Program-made: the position numbers and the translations under genes | Shown here: piece by piece, positions 1 through 7,960 of the stretch | Numbering within the stretch: position 1 is the first letter of the stretch | Layout: every line of letters begins with the position of its first letter | Assembly: GCA_013824715.1 (NCBI GenBank) | Contig: PNOH01000011.1 | Location: 40,742 to 104,741 of the forward strand | Direction of reading: 5' to 3' | DNA: 64,000 bases | Origin: Odoribacter sp. | Lineage (GTDB): Bacteria > Bacteroidota > Bacteroidia > Bacteroidales > Prolixibacteraceae | Notes under the pieces: generated by a model | The model's input: the letters and a program-made list of their open reading frames with translations, nothing else | Databases searched by the model: none | Told to the model about the DNA's origin: nothing

Positions 1-1
1 G

Positions 2-1393
2 GCTTTTATCACGCAGCTTGATGTTCCGGATGTGAACTTTATTCCGATTTCGGCCCTAAAAGGCGAAAACCTGGTTGAACCAACCACACTGATGCCCTGG
101 TATCATGGAAAAAGCATGCTCGAATTCCTTGAATCGGTGCACATTAGCAGCGACCGCAACTTCGACGATATGCGTTTCCCGGTTCAGTACGTGCTTCGTC
201 CCGACCTTGATTTCCGGGGATTCTCGGCCCGAGTGGCTTCAGGAATCATCAGGAAAGGTGAAAACATTATGGTTTTACCATCGCGCAAAACATCACGGAT
301 AAAAGAAATTATTACCTACGACGGAAACCTGGATGAAGCTTTTCCACCGCAATCGGTAACTATAACGCTCGAAGACGAAATTGATATTTCACGTGGAGAT
401 ATGATAGTTTATCCGGATAATCTGCCACGCATTGAACGTCATTTTGAAGCCATGCTGGTATGGATGGACGAAAAACCAATGGATACAGGCATGCAATTAT
501 TTCTCAAACATGCAAACAACACGACCCGGGTGCGGTTTGATAAAATTCAGTATAAAATTGATGTCAACAGCCTTCAGAAATCGTCTGTCGGTCATTTCGA
601 GCTGAACGAAATCGGGCGGGTGGTTCTGACTACCAACAAAGCTATTTTCTTCGATCCTTATAAGAAAAACCGCAGCACGGGCTCGTTTATCCTGATTGAC
701 CCTATCACGCACAACACCGTTGCTGTTGGAATGATCATTGATAAACTGAATGCTGAAGACCTTCCATCGAAAATAGTGGACGAAAAAACGCTGGAAGCAA
801 ACAAACTCCGCATCACCAAAGGACAATCCCTGATTTCGGAAACCCAACTTCAAAAACGGTACAACCAAAAAGGAACAACTTTATGGATTACCGGATTGCA
901 CGGTTCAGGAAAAAACGAACTGGCATTCACCCTTGAAAAAGAGCTGTTTGAACAGGGTGCAACCGTAGTTTTGCTCGATGGAAGTTCAATCCGTTCAGGA
1001 CTTTCCAACGAGCTTGACTTTTCGCCTGCAGATCGTGCCGAACATCTGCGTCGCGTGGCCCATATCTGCAAATTGCTGAACGATCAGGGAATCATTACGA
1101 TATGCTCATTCATTTCTCCGGACGAAAACATCCGCAGGCAAGTGGTCCAGATCGTTGGCGAAAACCGGTTTAAGCTTATCCACATGGACGCAAGCCTTGA
1201 TTTCTGCAAAAAGAACAAACCCGAATTGTACGAAAAATTCGAGCAGGGATTGATCGAAAACCTTCCGGGAGCCGATCTTCCATTCACAACTCCTGAAAAT
1301 CCGACATTGGTTTTAAAACCGGAAAACAGGGCGCAAAACACACGAATCATCATGGAGTATTTGGCCGATAGTAAGATTTTCCCGATAGTTTAG
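2..1393 (+). CDS. cysN: Sulfate adenylyltransferase subunit CysN fused to an APS-kinase-like (CysC) domain, 5' truncated
   Basis: The reading frame is open from the left edge, so the N-terminal GTPase domain lies outside the window; the GTG at 32 is internal. The visible part begins in the CysN beta-barrel region ([31 protein letters not shown]) and passes into a C-terminal kinase-like domain ([28 protein letters not shown]). In the family, CysN with CysD makes adenosine 5'-phosphosulfate from sulfate and ATP, and CysC phosphorylates it to PAPS. Here the kinase P-loop ends GSGKN instead of GSGKS/T (codon 914-916) and the DGD motif reads DGS (983-985), so kinase activity is doubtful. The FkbM methyltransferase starts 12 nt downstream on the same strand. 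The CysN-CysC fusion call is secure; activity of the second domain is not. Confidence 0.93.
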   Translation, partial: AFITQLDVPDVNFIPISALKGENLVEPTTLMPWYHGKSMLEFLESVHISSDRNFDDMRFPVQYVLRPDLDFRGFSARVASGIIRKGENIMVLPSRKTSRIKEIITYDGNLDEAFPPQSVTITLEDEIDISRGDMIVYPDNLPRIERHFEAMLVWMDEKPMDTGMQLFLKHANNTTRVRFDKIQYKIDVNSLQKSSVGHFELNEIGRVVLTTNKAIFFDPYKKNRSTGSFILIDPITHNTVAVGMIIDKLNAEDLPSKIVDEKTLEANKLRITKGQSLISETQLQKRYNQKGTTLWITGLHGSGKNELAFTLEKELFEQGATVVLLDGSSIRSGLSNELDFSPADRAEHLRRVAHICKLLNDQGIITICSFISPDENIRRQVVQIVGENRFKLIHMDASLDFCKKNKPELYEKFEQGLIENLPGADLPFTTPENPTLVLKPENRAQNTRIIMEYLADSKIFPIV

Positions 1394-1405
1394 CAAAGAA
1401 GATGT

Positions 1406-2203
1406 ATGTTATCAGTAAAAAGAGTTTTTAAAACGAACGCACACAACTCATTTTTCAAGGTTCTTGCTGGGTTTGGCAGATCCATGAACCGGTTGTATGA
1501 AAACAGGAACCATGATATCCACAGTAATGGTGAATTAACGATTTTGAAGAAAATCGCTCGAACTAATCCGTCGGTAATTATTGACGGAGGGGCAAATACC
1601 GGAGATTATTCATTGCTCACCAATCAATATAATCCTGACTGCAAAATTTATTCATTTGAGCCCGTAGAGGCTACATTTCAGTGTTTAACCGAAAACGTAA
1701 AGGATAATAAAAACATTATTCCGGTCAGAAAAGGATTATATAACAAGAACTGTTCTAAGGAAATAAATGTATTTGATTCAGACCAACACTCGTCCATCTA
1801 TGATATCCAGGGGCTAAACTATGATTCAAATCAGAAACTAATGATTGAACTGGTTCGTGGTGACGATTTTATGGAAGAGAATGAAATAGATTCCATCGAT
1901 TTTCTAAAACTTGATATTGAAGGCGCAGAGTATGATGCGCTGATTGGATTTGAAAACAGCATCAGGAATGGCAAAATAAAAGCCGTTCAGTTTGAATATG
2001 GCTATATCAATATTTCAACAAAAATATTACTGATTGATTATTACAATTTCTTTGAGGCAAATGACTATATCGTTGGTAAAATCTTCCCAAAGACCGTTGA
2101 ATTCAGAAAATATGAATTTAAATACGAGGACTTTATAGGACCGAATTTCATTGCAGTGAAAAAATCAGAAACAGAACTTATCCATTCACTGCGCACAAAA
2201 TAA
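1406..2203 (+). CDS. FkbM family methyltransferase
   Basis: A 265-residue SAM-dependent methyltransferase of the FkbM (Methyltransf_21) family. The SAM-binding motif I is visible as VIIDGGANTGDYS near residue 57, followed by an acidic strand end (IYSFEPVEA) and the family motif FLKLDIEGAEYDAL around residue 165. Family members O-methylate sugars or polyketides, often in polysaccharide clusters. It follows the cysN-cysC gene by 12 nt and probably shares its transcript, which could suggest a link between sulfate activation and decoration of a surface glycan; that link is inference. No signal peptide or membrane segment is seen. The substrate cannot be read from the sequence. Confidence 0.85.
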   Translation: MLSVKRVFKTNAHNSFFKVLAGFGRSMNRLYENRNHDIHSNGELTILKKIARTNPSVIIDGGANTGDYSLLTNQYNPDCKIYSFEPVEATFQCLTENVKDNKNIIPVRKGLYNKNCSKEINVFDSDQHSSIYDIQGLNYDSNQKLMIELVRGDDFMEENEIDSIDFLKLDIEGAEYDALIGFENSIRNGKIKAVQFEYGYINISTKILLIDYYNFFEANDYIVGKIFPKTVEFRKYEFKYEDFIGPNFIAVKKSETELIHSLRTK

Positions 2204-2219
2204 ACAAACAACCAAACAC

Positions 2220-2684
2220 TTAACTCTGGCTACGAATAACATTCAAGGCCACACTCGCATGCTTTTCCGGCGACAATTGAGATTTGAATTTCTGAATCAA
2301 CCTTCCTTCAGAATTGAAAACATAAGTCACACGTCCAGGTATTAAACCAAACAAATCGGAGGGAACTCCCAGCAATTTTCGTAACTCACCCGCAGTATCA
2401 GATAGCAAAGAAAATGGCAATTCGTATTTGGCCTTAAACCTTGCATGAGTGGCAGGCTTATCGCTACTCACACCATAAACCACGGCGCCGGCATCAACCA
2501 AACGCTGAAACGAATCCCGAAAACTGCAGGCTTCTTTTATGCATCCCCTGGTATCGTCTTTCGGATAAAAGTAGATAACCAGAAATTTTCCGGTTATTGA
2601 AGAAATATCAATAGGTTGGTGGGCTTCGTCCTTAAGAATGAAATGCGGAAGCTGATCTCCAACGATTAATCTTTTTTTCGCCAT
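2220..2684 (-). CDS. bcp: Thioredoxin-dependent peroxiredoxin, Bcp/PrxQ type
   Basis: A 154-residue AhpC/TSA-family peroxiredoxin that reduces peroxides using thioredoxin. The active-site segment is YPKDDTRGCIKEACSFRD, which keeps the PxxxTxxC signature and the second Cys five residues on, as in PrxQ enzymes; the usual TPGCT is TRGCI. The C-terminal half (FGLIPGRVTYVFNSEGRL, QLSPEKHAS) resembles plant-type PrxQ. It lies just downstream of, and in the same direction as, the thioredoxin/DUF6132 pair, a plausible electron donor. Its stop lies 17 bp from the convergent FkbM gene. No signal peptide, so cytoplasmic. Confidence 0.9.
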   Translation of the reverse strand: MAKKRLIVGDQLPHFILKDEAHQPIDISSITGKFLVIYFYPKDDTRGCIKEACSFRDSFQRLVDAGAVVYGVSSDKPATHARFKAKYELPFSLLSDTAGELRKLLGVPSDLFGLIPGRVTYVFNSEGRLIQKFKSQLSPEKHASVALNVIRSQS

Positions 2685-2733
2685 TTTTCAGTCAGGTCAG
2701 GTAATCGTGTATGTTTGGTTATTAGAGTTGTAA

Positions 2734-3033
2734 TTACAGGATTTCACGCAAAGCGATCGAAATATCGTTTACTGCCTGCAACCCAGTACCGCTCCATTGA
2801 ATTTTACCCCCCTGAAACAAAACTATGGCAGGTATGTTCCGAACCTTACAGGAGGTAGCTATGTCGGGATAATGATCAACATTCACTTTTATAATACGCA
2901 CGTGTTCCCTAAAATCATCTTTAACTTCTTTTAAAACGGAAGGCATTAAACGGCATGGAACACACCAGTCAGCATAAAAATCGACCAATACCGGTTTTGC
3001 CGATTTTACGATATGGTTAAACCGACTATTCAT
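2734..3033 (-). CDS. Thioredoxin family protein
   Basis: A 99-residue thioredoxin with the active site YADWCVPCRLMPS (WCxPC form), a cis-Pro segment VRNIPAIVLF, and a normal domain length. The frame stays open upstream to 3210, but the longer version would lack a sensible N-terminus and would completely cover the upstream membrane gene in another frame. The ATG at 3033 lies inside the last codons of that gene (8-nt overlap), which suggests translational coupling. Likely role: reduction of disulfides, perhaps of the neighbouring peroxiredoxin (2220-2684) or of the Cys pair of the DUF6132 protein. Confidence 0.88.
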   Translation of the reverse strand: MNSRFNHIVKSAKPVLVDFYADWCVPCRLMPSVLKEVKDDFREHVRIIKVNVDHYPDIATSCKVRNIPAIVLFQGGKIQWSGTGLQAVNDISIALREIL

Positions 3034-3241
3034 TTCTGCTTTCCCGCTTTGCAATATAACTTCCCAGCAAATCGCCCAGTAAATATCCCAATGCTGCCCC
3101 CCATAAGGTAGATAAATACCATACCGATTGTATCGGGCAGGTGCCGCTTGTGCAACCAACAAATTTCCAATACAGGAAACCGCTAAAAGCTCCAACGCCG
3201 ACAAATCCAACTTTAATCCAAAAAATTTTGTTTTTAGCCAT
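3026..3241 (-). CDS. DUF6132 family small membrane protein
   Basis: A 71-residue protein with two hydrophobic segments (about residues 8-25 and 40-62) and, between them, the motif WKFVGCTSGTCPIQS that marks the DUF6132 family. The two cysteines sit in or next to the membrane. Function is unknown. It starts the small operon, and its last codons overlap the thioredoxin start by 8 nt, so the two proteins are made together. The pairing with thioredoxin suggests thiol chemistry at the inner membrane, possibly handing electrons or sulfur across it, but that is inference from context only. Confidence 0.82.
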   Translation of the reverse strand: MAKNKIFWIKVGFVGVGAFSGFLYWKFVGCTSGTCPIQSVWYLSTLWGAALGYLLGDLLGSYIAKRESRNE

Positions 3242-3385
3242 TTCTTATTATTTCGAATTGAAACAATAGCTTAGTTGATAAGTTCAACCCTTTCGAATAG
3301 ATAATAAAATACATACATAGATATTTTTGATATTCATGCTGTAAACCAATCTGAAACAAACCTCCATCATTAAACTGGAAGCTGT

Positions 3386-3724
3386 TTATTTAATAAACTC
3401 CTTACGTATGGGATTAAAATTATCAATCAGTCGGGCCTGTTGCGAAAGAAGCCGGATCGTATGTTTTTTGCCTGAAGGTACAGCAAACATATCGCCTGCC
3501 TGAAGGTGCTGCTCCTTTTCGCCTTCACAGTAAAAAATAATCTCACCCGAAGCAACATAACTGGTTTGCTCGTGGAGGTGTGAATGATAAGGCTCTGCTT
3601 CTGCCCATGGACCATCAGAAAAACCGACGATAACTGTCATTAAATTTGGGGTGTGGATAATCCGTCGTTCCAGTCCTTCCCGAACAATCTCAGGAGCGCT
3701 TTCTGCGAATTTTACAACTGCCAT
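3386..3724 (-). CDS. Cupin domain protein
   Basis: A 112-residue single-domain cupin. The first cupin motif is visible as EPYHSHLHEQTSYVASGEIIFYCEG (His, His, Glu metal ligands) and the second as AGDMFAVPSGKKHTIRL (His). Such small beta-barrel proteins bind a metal and a small ligand, acting as isomerases, dioxygenases or sugar-binding proteins; the substrate is not evident. It stands alone between the thioredoxin operon and the DUF6807 operon. Upstream of its start (3760-3795) lies a run of four short gacaat(t) repeats that recalls other gene-leader repeats of this window. Confidence 0.85.
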   Translation of the reverse strand: MAVVKFAESAPEIVREGLERRIIHTPNLMTVIVGFSDGPWAEAEPYHSHLHEQTSYVASGEIIFYCEGEKEQHLQAGDMFAVPSGKKHTIRLLSQQARLIDNFNPIRKEFIK

Positions 3725-3840
3725 ATTTTAACTGATTATTGATGAATGTTGATTTAAAGAATTTGACAATGTGACAATTCGACAATTCGACAATTATAAA
3801 AAGTGCAGCTCAATTACCGAATTATCGAATTGCCGACTTA

Positions 3841-4746
3841 TTATTTCACCGCTTTATTAATCTGTTTTTCACTCAGTTCTCCCTTAAATACCAGTAATGA
3901 ATATTTCAGTACCAAAGGTTGGTCATGCGGAATTGCAACAGATTTTCGTCCCGGGAACGCTGCATTTTGCATACTGGCCTTTTTCCTGAGAATCCAACTT
4001 TCGGCTGGTGATGGATTTTGTGGATTACTCCAAATCACTACCCCACCCTTTTTGCCTCCTTCCAGAAATGAACCTGAAATTTTCATCGAACTTCCAGCTA
4101 CAATAGCAGTATTGGTGGGTTCAATCAAACCGGTTTCGCTCGTAAATCTGACATCCTCAGGCAAGTTCAGGCGAACAGAAAAGCCACTGTAGCCTTTTTC
4201 GTCATCCGAACCGCCAATGGATAAACGATCAGTCAAGGCTAACAGTTTAATTTGAAAATCAAAACGGCGGTGGTTTCCTGATTTCGGGTAAAGGATGATC
4301 CGGGTTTCCTCGCGCAGGTATGCCTCTGCCCCATTTTTCCACAAAGGCGATTTCCAGTCAACCGAAGTCATTATATAGCCATTTCCTTTGCTCTGCTTAA
4401 ATTCAAAATTGTTCACCTTTTGCTGAAAGTTTTTCAATTCCCAGCCATCCGAAACCGATTGGCCGTCAATTAAAATCTGGTGCCAGGCCCAAAAAATACC
4501 GCGATGGTGAAGGTGATCAGCAGGAAAATCCTCAGTTAAACGTGTTCCATCAGGGCCAAATAGCGGGTGGATGTAATTGCACCGGCTATACTCCCCGTCT
4601 TTATCTTTCGGACTTTTTTGATAAAAAAACAGGCTGTCTTTCCCTTCCAAAAAAAGAAAACCTTCATCTTTTACCACTATGTTGATCTGGGCTTGTCCAG
4701 CAAACGACAGACCTATCAGGAGAAAAACAGTTATTGGCTTAAGCAT
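3841..4746 (-). CDS. DUF6807 (PmoA-like) exported protein
   Basis: A 301-residue protein with a signal peptide (LKPITVFLLIGLSFAGQAQ) and the DUF6807 signature DFPADHLHHRGIFWAWHQI near residue 75. The family was once annotated as PmoA/methane-oxygenase-like, but has no shown link to methane; it is common in Bacteroidota and Planctomycetes next to Gfo/Idh and DUF1080 genes. It is the third gene of a same-strand run after the DUF1080 and Gfo/Idh genes, with a gap of about 126 bp. The HLHHRG motif could form a metal or sugar site. Likely role: secreted step of unusual carbohydrate breakdown; unproven. Confidence 0.83.
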   Translation of the reverse strand: MLKPITVFLLIGLSFAGQAQINIVVKDEGFLFLEGKDSLFFYQKSPKDKDGEYSRCNYIHPLFGPDGTRLTEDFPADHLHHRGIFWAWHQILIDGQSVSDGWELKNFQQKVNNFEFKQSKGNGYIMTSVDWKSPLWKNGAEAYLREETRIILYPKSGNHRRFDFQIKLLALTDRLSIGGSDDEKGYSGFSVRLNLPEDVRFTSETGLIEPTNTAIVAGSSMKISGSFLEGGKKGGVVIWSNPQNPSPAESWILRKKASMQNAAFPGRKSVAIPHDQPLVLKYSLLVFKGELSEKQINKAVK

Positions 4747-4872
4747 TGAGTTAGTTTAATTAAGCTTTATGAAAAATATTAAAAAACAAAACTCCCCGAA
4801 GAATTTCCAGAGAGTTTGCTGTTATGCAGCAGCAGCTTTTCATTTGACTGACCACTGCGACTGGCCACTTGT

Positions 4873-6219
4873 TTATAGCTTCGGCTCCCATCCTTTTTGG
4901 TATTCACGATCCCAAAGTTTCATTCCGTCTTTATCCAAAATCCGGCCAGTTTCGGTGTTAACCTTGTACGATTTGTTGATACGGTACGAAATATTGGCAT
5001 AATGGGTCAGCATTTGGGTGATAGCGCCCTCTTCTATTGGCGAATTCAGTTTGGTTTCTGTGCCACGGATCACATTGAAGAAGTTGGCTACGTGACCGTC
5101 GGTCATATCGCCACCTCCACCTAAAGCAGTGCCGGCCTCGCTTCCCGACGATTTGCTGTCTTTAATTTTTTTGCCGCTACGATCGAAAAGTGTGTAACCT
5201 TCACGATTTACAAAAACACTTCCCTCGCTTCCGTAGATGATGGTACCCCGATCTGATCCATAAGTTTTATGCCCGTTACGGCTTTTCCCGTCCCATTTGA
5301 TAATTTTATTTCCGGGGAAACGGAAAGTAGCGTCCATCGTGTCGTACATTTCCCAGCCATCATTCAGAAAGTGGCGTTTGGCGGCTTCAACATCAACTTG
5401 TTCAGGATAGTTAACCTGAAGCGCCCAACGGGCAATGTCCAACTCATGCGTTGCATTATTTCCGGTTTCGGCCGTTCCCCAGTTCCAGCCGTACCAGTGC
5501 CAGTTATAATCCCAGATGTCGTGCATATATTCCTGGTGCGGGGCCGGGCCCTGCCAAAGGTTCCAATCCAGGCCTTCCGGAACCGGAGCTTTTTTAGGGA
5601 CCGGGCTTTCGCCACGGGTATTGGCGTAAAAAGCGACCGCTTTATAAGCATCGCCAATCACACCTTTGTGTATTTCAGCAATAATTTCCTGCGATTCTTT
5701 TGACGAACGTTGCTGGTTTCCCATCTGCACAACCTTTCCGTATTTTTTTGTAAAGGCAACCAGTAATTCACCTTCACGCGGATTGTGGCTGCAAGGTTTT
5801 TCAATATACACATGTTTGCCGGCATTCATTGCCATCCAGGTACCCGGAGCATGCCAGTGGTCGGGAGCTGCATTAAAAATTGCATCAACGCCCTGATCGT
5901 TCCAAACTTCGTGAATGTCGCTCACCAAAGTTGCTTTACCTGAAATTTTACCATTCAGGTCCTTGCCCACTTTATCGCGTTGCTTTTTCATCACATCGCA
6001 GATGTAGGCAACATCCACATTATTTTTTTTGTCCTGAAGTGCAGCATAATAAGCGCTTACCCTGCGGCCACAGCCCATCAGTGCAACATTGAGGCGATCG
6101 TTTGCGCCAACAATCCTTGAATAACTTTTTGCAGTAAAACCAGAAGCCATTCCTCCAAAAGCAACTCCGGCAGTTCCTACTGCCACATTCCGTAAAAATT
6201 CACGACGATTTGAACCCAT
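4873..6219 (-). CDS. Gfo/Idh/MocA family oxidoreductase with twin-arginine leader
   Basis: A 448-residue NAD(P)-dependent sugar oxidoreductase. The N-terminus MGSNRREFLRNVAVGTAGVAFGG is a Tat-type leader (RR-x-F-L), so it is probably exported folded with its cofactor. A Rossmann motif (LNVALMGCGRRVSAYYAAL) follows, then the family's EKP motif (HVYIEKPCSHN) and a C-terminal domain with WHWYGWNWGTAETGNNATHELD. Enzymes of this type next to DUF1080 proteins oxidise glycosides at C3 in the 3-keto-glycoside pathway of Bacteroidota (established for related loci). It lies 18 bp downstream of the DUF1080 gene, in one operon. Confidence 0.92.
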   Translation of the reverse strand: MGSNRREFLRNVAVGTAGVAFGGMASGFTAKSYSRIVGANDRLNVALMGCGRRVSAYYAALQDKKNNVDVAYICDVMKKQRDKVGKDLNGKISGKATLVSDIHEVWNDQGVDAIFNAAPDHWHAPGTWMAMNAGKHVYIEKPCSHNPREGELLVAFTKKYGKVVQMGNQQRSSKESQEIIAEIHKGVIGDAYKAVAFYANTRGESPVPKKAPVPEGLDWNLWQGPAPHQEYMHDIWDYNWHWYGWNWGTAETGNNATHELDIARWALQVNYPEQVDVEAAKRHFLNDGWEMYDTMDATFRFPGNKIIKWDGKSRNGHKTYGSDRGTIIYGSEGSVFVNREGYTLFDRSGKKIKDSKSSGSEAGTALGGGGDMTDGHVANFFNVIRGTETKLNSPIEEGAITQMLTHYANISYRINKSYKVNTETGRILDKDGMKLWDREYQKGWEPKL

Positions 6220-6237
6220 AATATTTTGATTTAGTTT

Positions 6238-7584
6238 TTAAAGTTTCCTGATTTTTAAACTTCTGAATTTAACCTGATCATTATGGTACTGAAGCAAGAT
6301 CGGGGCTTCTTTTACCATGCCGAATTTTTCAAATTCAGCATATTTACTGCGGGCAACAAGTGCTTTGTAAATATTCGAACCCCGAACATATTCAACCACT
6401 TTCATTCCGTTTAACCAGTGTTCAACGCGATTGTCGGGATAAACCACAATGCGGCCAATGTTCCACTCACCGGCAGGTTTCACAAAACGGTCCTGTTTAT
6501 CAGCCGGAATCAGGTCGTACAGCGAAGCCATGGTACGGTTTCCTGCTGCTCCCATTTTGGCGTCTGCATGTTTTTTATCATCCAAAACCTGATATTCGAG
6601 CCCGATGGAAGGACCGCCATTTCCGGTAAAATATTTCACGCCGCTGTTGGCGCCTTCTGCAAAATTAAATTCGAACTGGAAATCAAAAGCCGAAAATTTT
6701 TCATCCGAAACGATATCGGTTCCCTTAACTGGCTTTTCTTTTGTATTTGCTATAGCGATCAGAGTTCCATCTTCTGCTTTCCAACCTTCAGCAGGGAATA
6801 TTTCCTTTCCGGCAGCTTTCCATCCTGAAGTTGTTTTTCCATCGAAAAGCATTTTCCATTCTTGTTCTTTTTCTGCCTGACAGAGTGTGTTGGGCAATAA
6901 ATTCACCACAAAAACATCCGCCGTTTCGGTTGCTTTCAGATTGGTAGTTTTTATTCGGATATTTTTCCAGCGTATTTGCTTTCCGGGTTGAACATCTTTA
7001 CCGATGGCATGAACCTGAAGGGCAATTAAACCACTTGGGGTCATATCGTCGAGCACATAAGCAACCGGAACCCCGTTTATCCAGGTGCGGATGCTGCTTC
7101 CCACACACTCGATGCGGTAATGGTTCCACTCGCCACCTCCCAATTTAAAAGCAGGTTTGGCTGCAGGATTTAATTCGCCGGTGTAAAGCCAGCCACGGCG
7201 GGCTTCGTCGTAAATTCCACCACTCCATGCACGGGCTGAAGGATCAACCTCGCACTGGTAACCATGCACACGGCCATTCATTACTTCAGGCTTACTGATA
7301 CTTCGGAACTGAATTCCTGAATTCATCTCATTGGCAACCAGCAAATCGAGTTCGAGGATAAAATCACCGAAATCTTTATCAGTAGCCAGAAATGAATTGG
7401 GAGTATTCGAAACGGTTGTGCCAACAATTTCACCTTTTTCAACATGATATTTGGCCTGACCATTGAGCTGATGCCAGCCAGTTAAATCCTTACCATTAAA
7501 AAGGGATACCCAGCCGTCGTTCTTTTTTGCTGAAACGGTTGAAACAAACAACAGGAACGCAAGTAGAATTTGAATTTTTCTCAT
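6238..7584 (-). CDS. Secreted tandem DUF1080 protein (3-keto-disaccharide hydrolase-like)
   Basis: A 448-residue protein with two DUF1080 jelly-roll domains. Domain 1 begins WVSLFNGKDLTGWHQ (about residue 23) and domain 2 begins EWKMLFDGKTTSGWKAA (about residue 240); both carry the NSGI/NSGV strand (MNSGIQFRS, ANSGVKYFTG). The family (PF06439) includes hydrolases or lyases that cleave 3-keto-glycosides. The frame is open to 7683, but the start at 7584 gives a clean signal peptide (MRKIQILLAFLLFVSTVSA), and a promoter-like pair at 7638-7670 lies within the extra region, so the later start is chosen. First gene of the operon with the Gfo/Idh and DUF6807 genes. Confidence 0.9.
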   Translation of the reverse strand: MRKIQILLAFLLFVSTVSAKKNDGWVSLFNGKDLTGWHQLNGQAKYHVEKGEIVGTTVSNTPNSFLATDKDFGDFILELDLLVANEMNSGIQFRSISKPEVMNGRVHGYQCEVDPSARAWSGGIYDEARRGWLYTGELNPAAKPAFKLGGGEWNHYRIECVGSSIRTWINGVPVAYVLDDMTPSGLIALQVHAIGKDVQPGKQIRWKNIRIKTTNLKATETADVFVVNLLPNTLCQAEKEQEWKMLFDGKTTSGWKAAGKEIFPAEGWKAEDGTLIAIANTKEKPVKGTDIVSDEKFSAFDFQFEFNFAEGANSGVKYFTGNGGPSIGLEYQVLDDKKHADAKMGAAGNRTMASLYDLIPADKQDRFVKPAGEWNIGRIVVYPDNRVEHWLNGMKVVEYVRGSNIYKALVARSKYAEFEKFGMVKEAPILLQYHNDQVKFRSLKIRKL

Positions 7585-7637
7585 GAGGTTTTTTGGTTTA
7601 TGATTAAAATAAGATATTCCGTGTGCGGTAACGGAAA

Positions 7638-7670
7638 CAAAAATAGATATTTTTATGAATTTTATTTCAA
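7638..7670 (-). promoter_or_regulatory. Bacteroidota-type promoter of the DUF1080 operon
   Basis: On the minus strand a TTG (7670-7668) is followed after 22 nt by TATTTTTG (7645-7638), matching the -33/-7 pattern TTTG ... TAnnTTTG known for the main sigma factor of Bacteroidota. It lies 53 nt before the chosen ATG at 7584. Confidence 0.6.
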
Positions 7671-7749
7671 TGTTCTTGAACACAAAGTTGCCTTTTGATT
7701 AAGATAAAGTGTATAATGCGAATCAAGAGTTGAAAATATAAGTATAATA

Positions 7750-7840
7750 ATGCCGAAGGCATCATAGGATTATAGCCAATTAGGATCAAAAAGAGTTAAA
7801 ATGCCGAAGGCATGACAGATTAATGCCACCACTTCGTGGT
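7750..7840. repeat. Three 5-bp-stem/3-nt-loop hairpins
   Basis: The gap 7585-7960 holds no gene. It carries two identical copies of atgccgaaggcat (7750-7762 and 7801-7813; stem ATGCC/GGCAT, loop GAA) and a related hairpin accacttcgtggt (7828-7840; loop TTC). They resemble REP elements: short palindromes scattered between genes. No transposase is next to them. Similar hairpins with other stems occur at 37216-37380, 44044-44167 and 54215-55100. Confidence 0.7.
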
Positions 7841-7905
7841 TTAAGACAGCTTGCTCCAACATTTTCTATAATCATTACAACCTTTCAGGTTTAAAAATCC
7901 AACAC

Positions 7906-7938
7906 TTGATTCGCATGTATAATACTTTTTTACTTTTG
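7906..7938 (+). promoter_or_regulatory. Promoter of the solute symporter gene
   Basis: TTG at 7906-7908, 22-nt spacer, then TACTTTTG at 7931-7938; the CDS starts 22 nt further on. Same layout and same spacing as the promoter at 7638-7670 on the other strand, so the two transcription units are divergent. Confidence 0.6.
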
Positions 7939-7960
7939 CCTTTTTACTTTTTCAGATTTC

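Noticed and set aside
3033..3210. N-terminal extension of the thioredoxin
   Set aside because: It would overlap the whole DUF6132 gene in another frame; the start at 3033 fits the domain and coupling.
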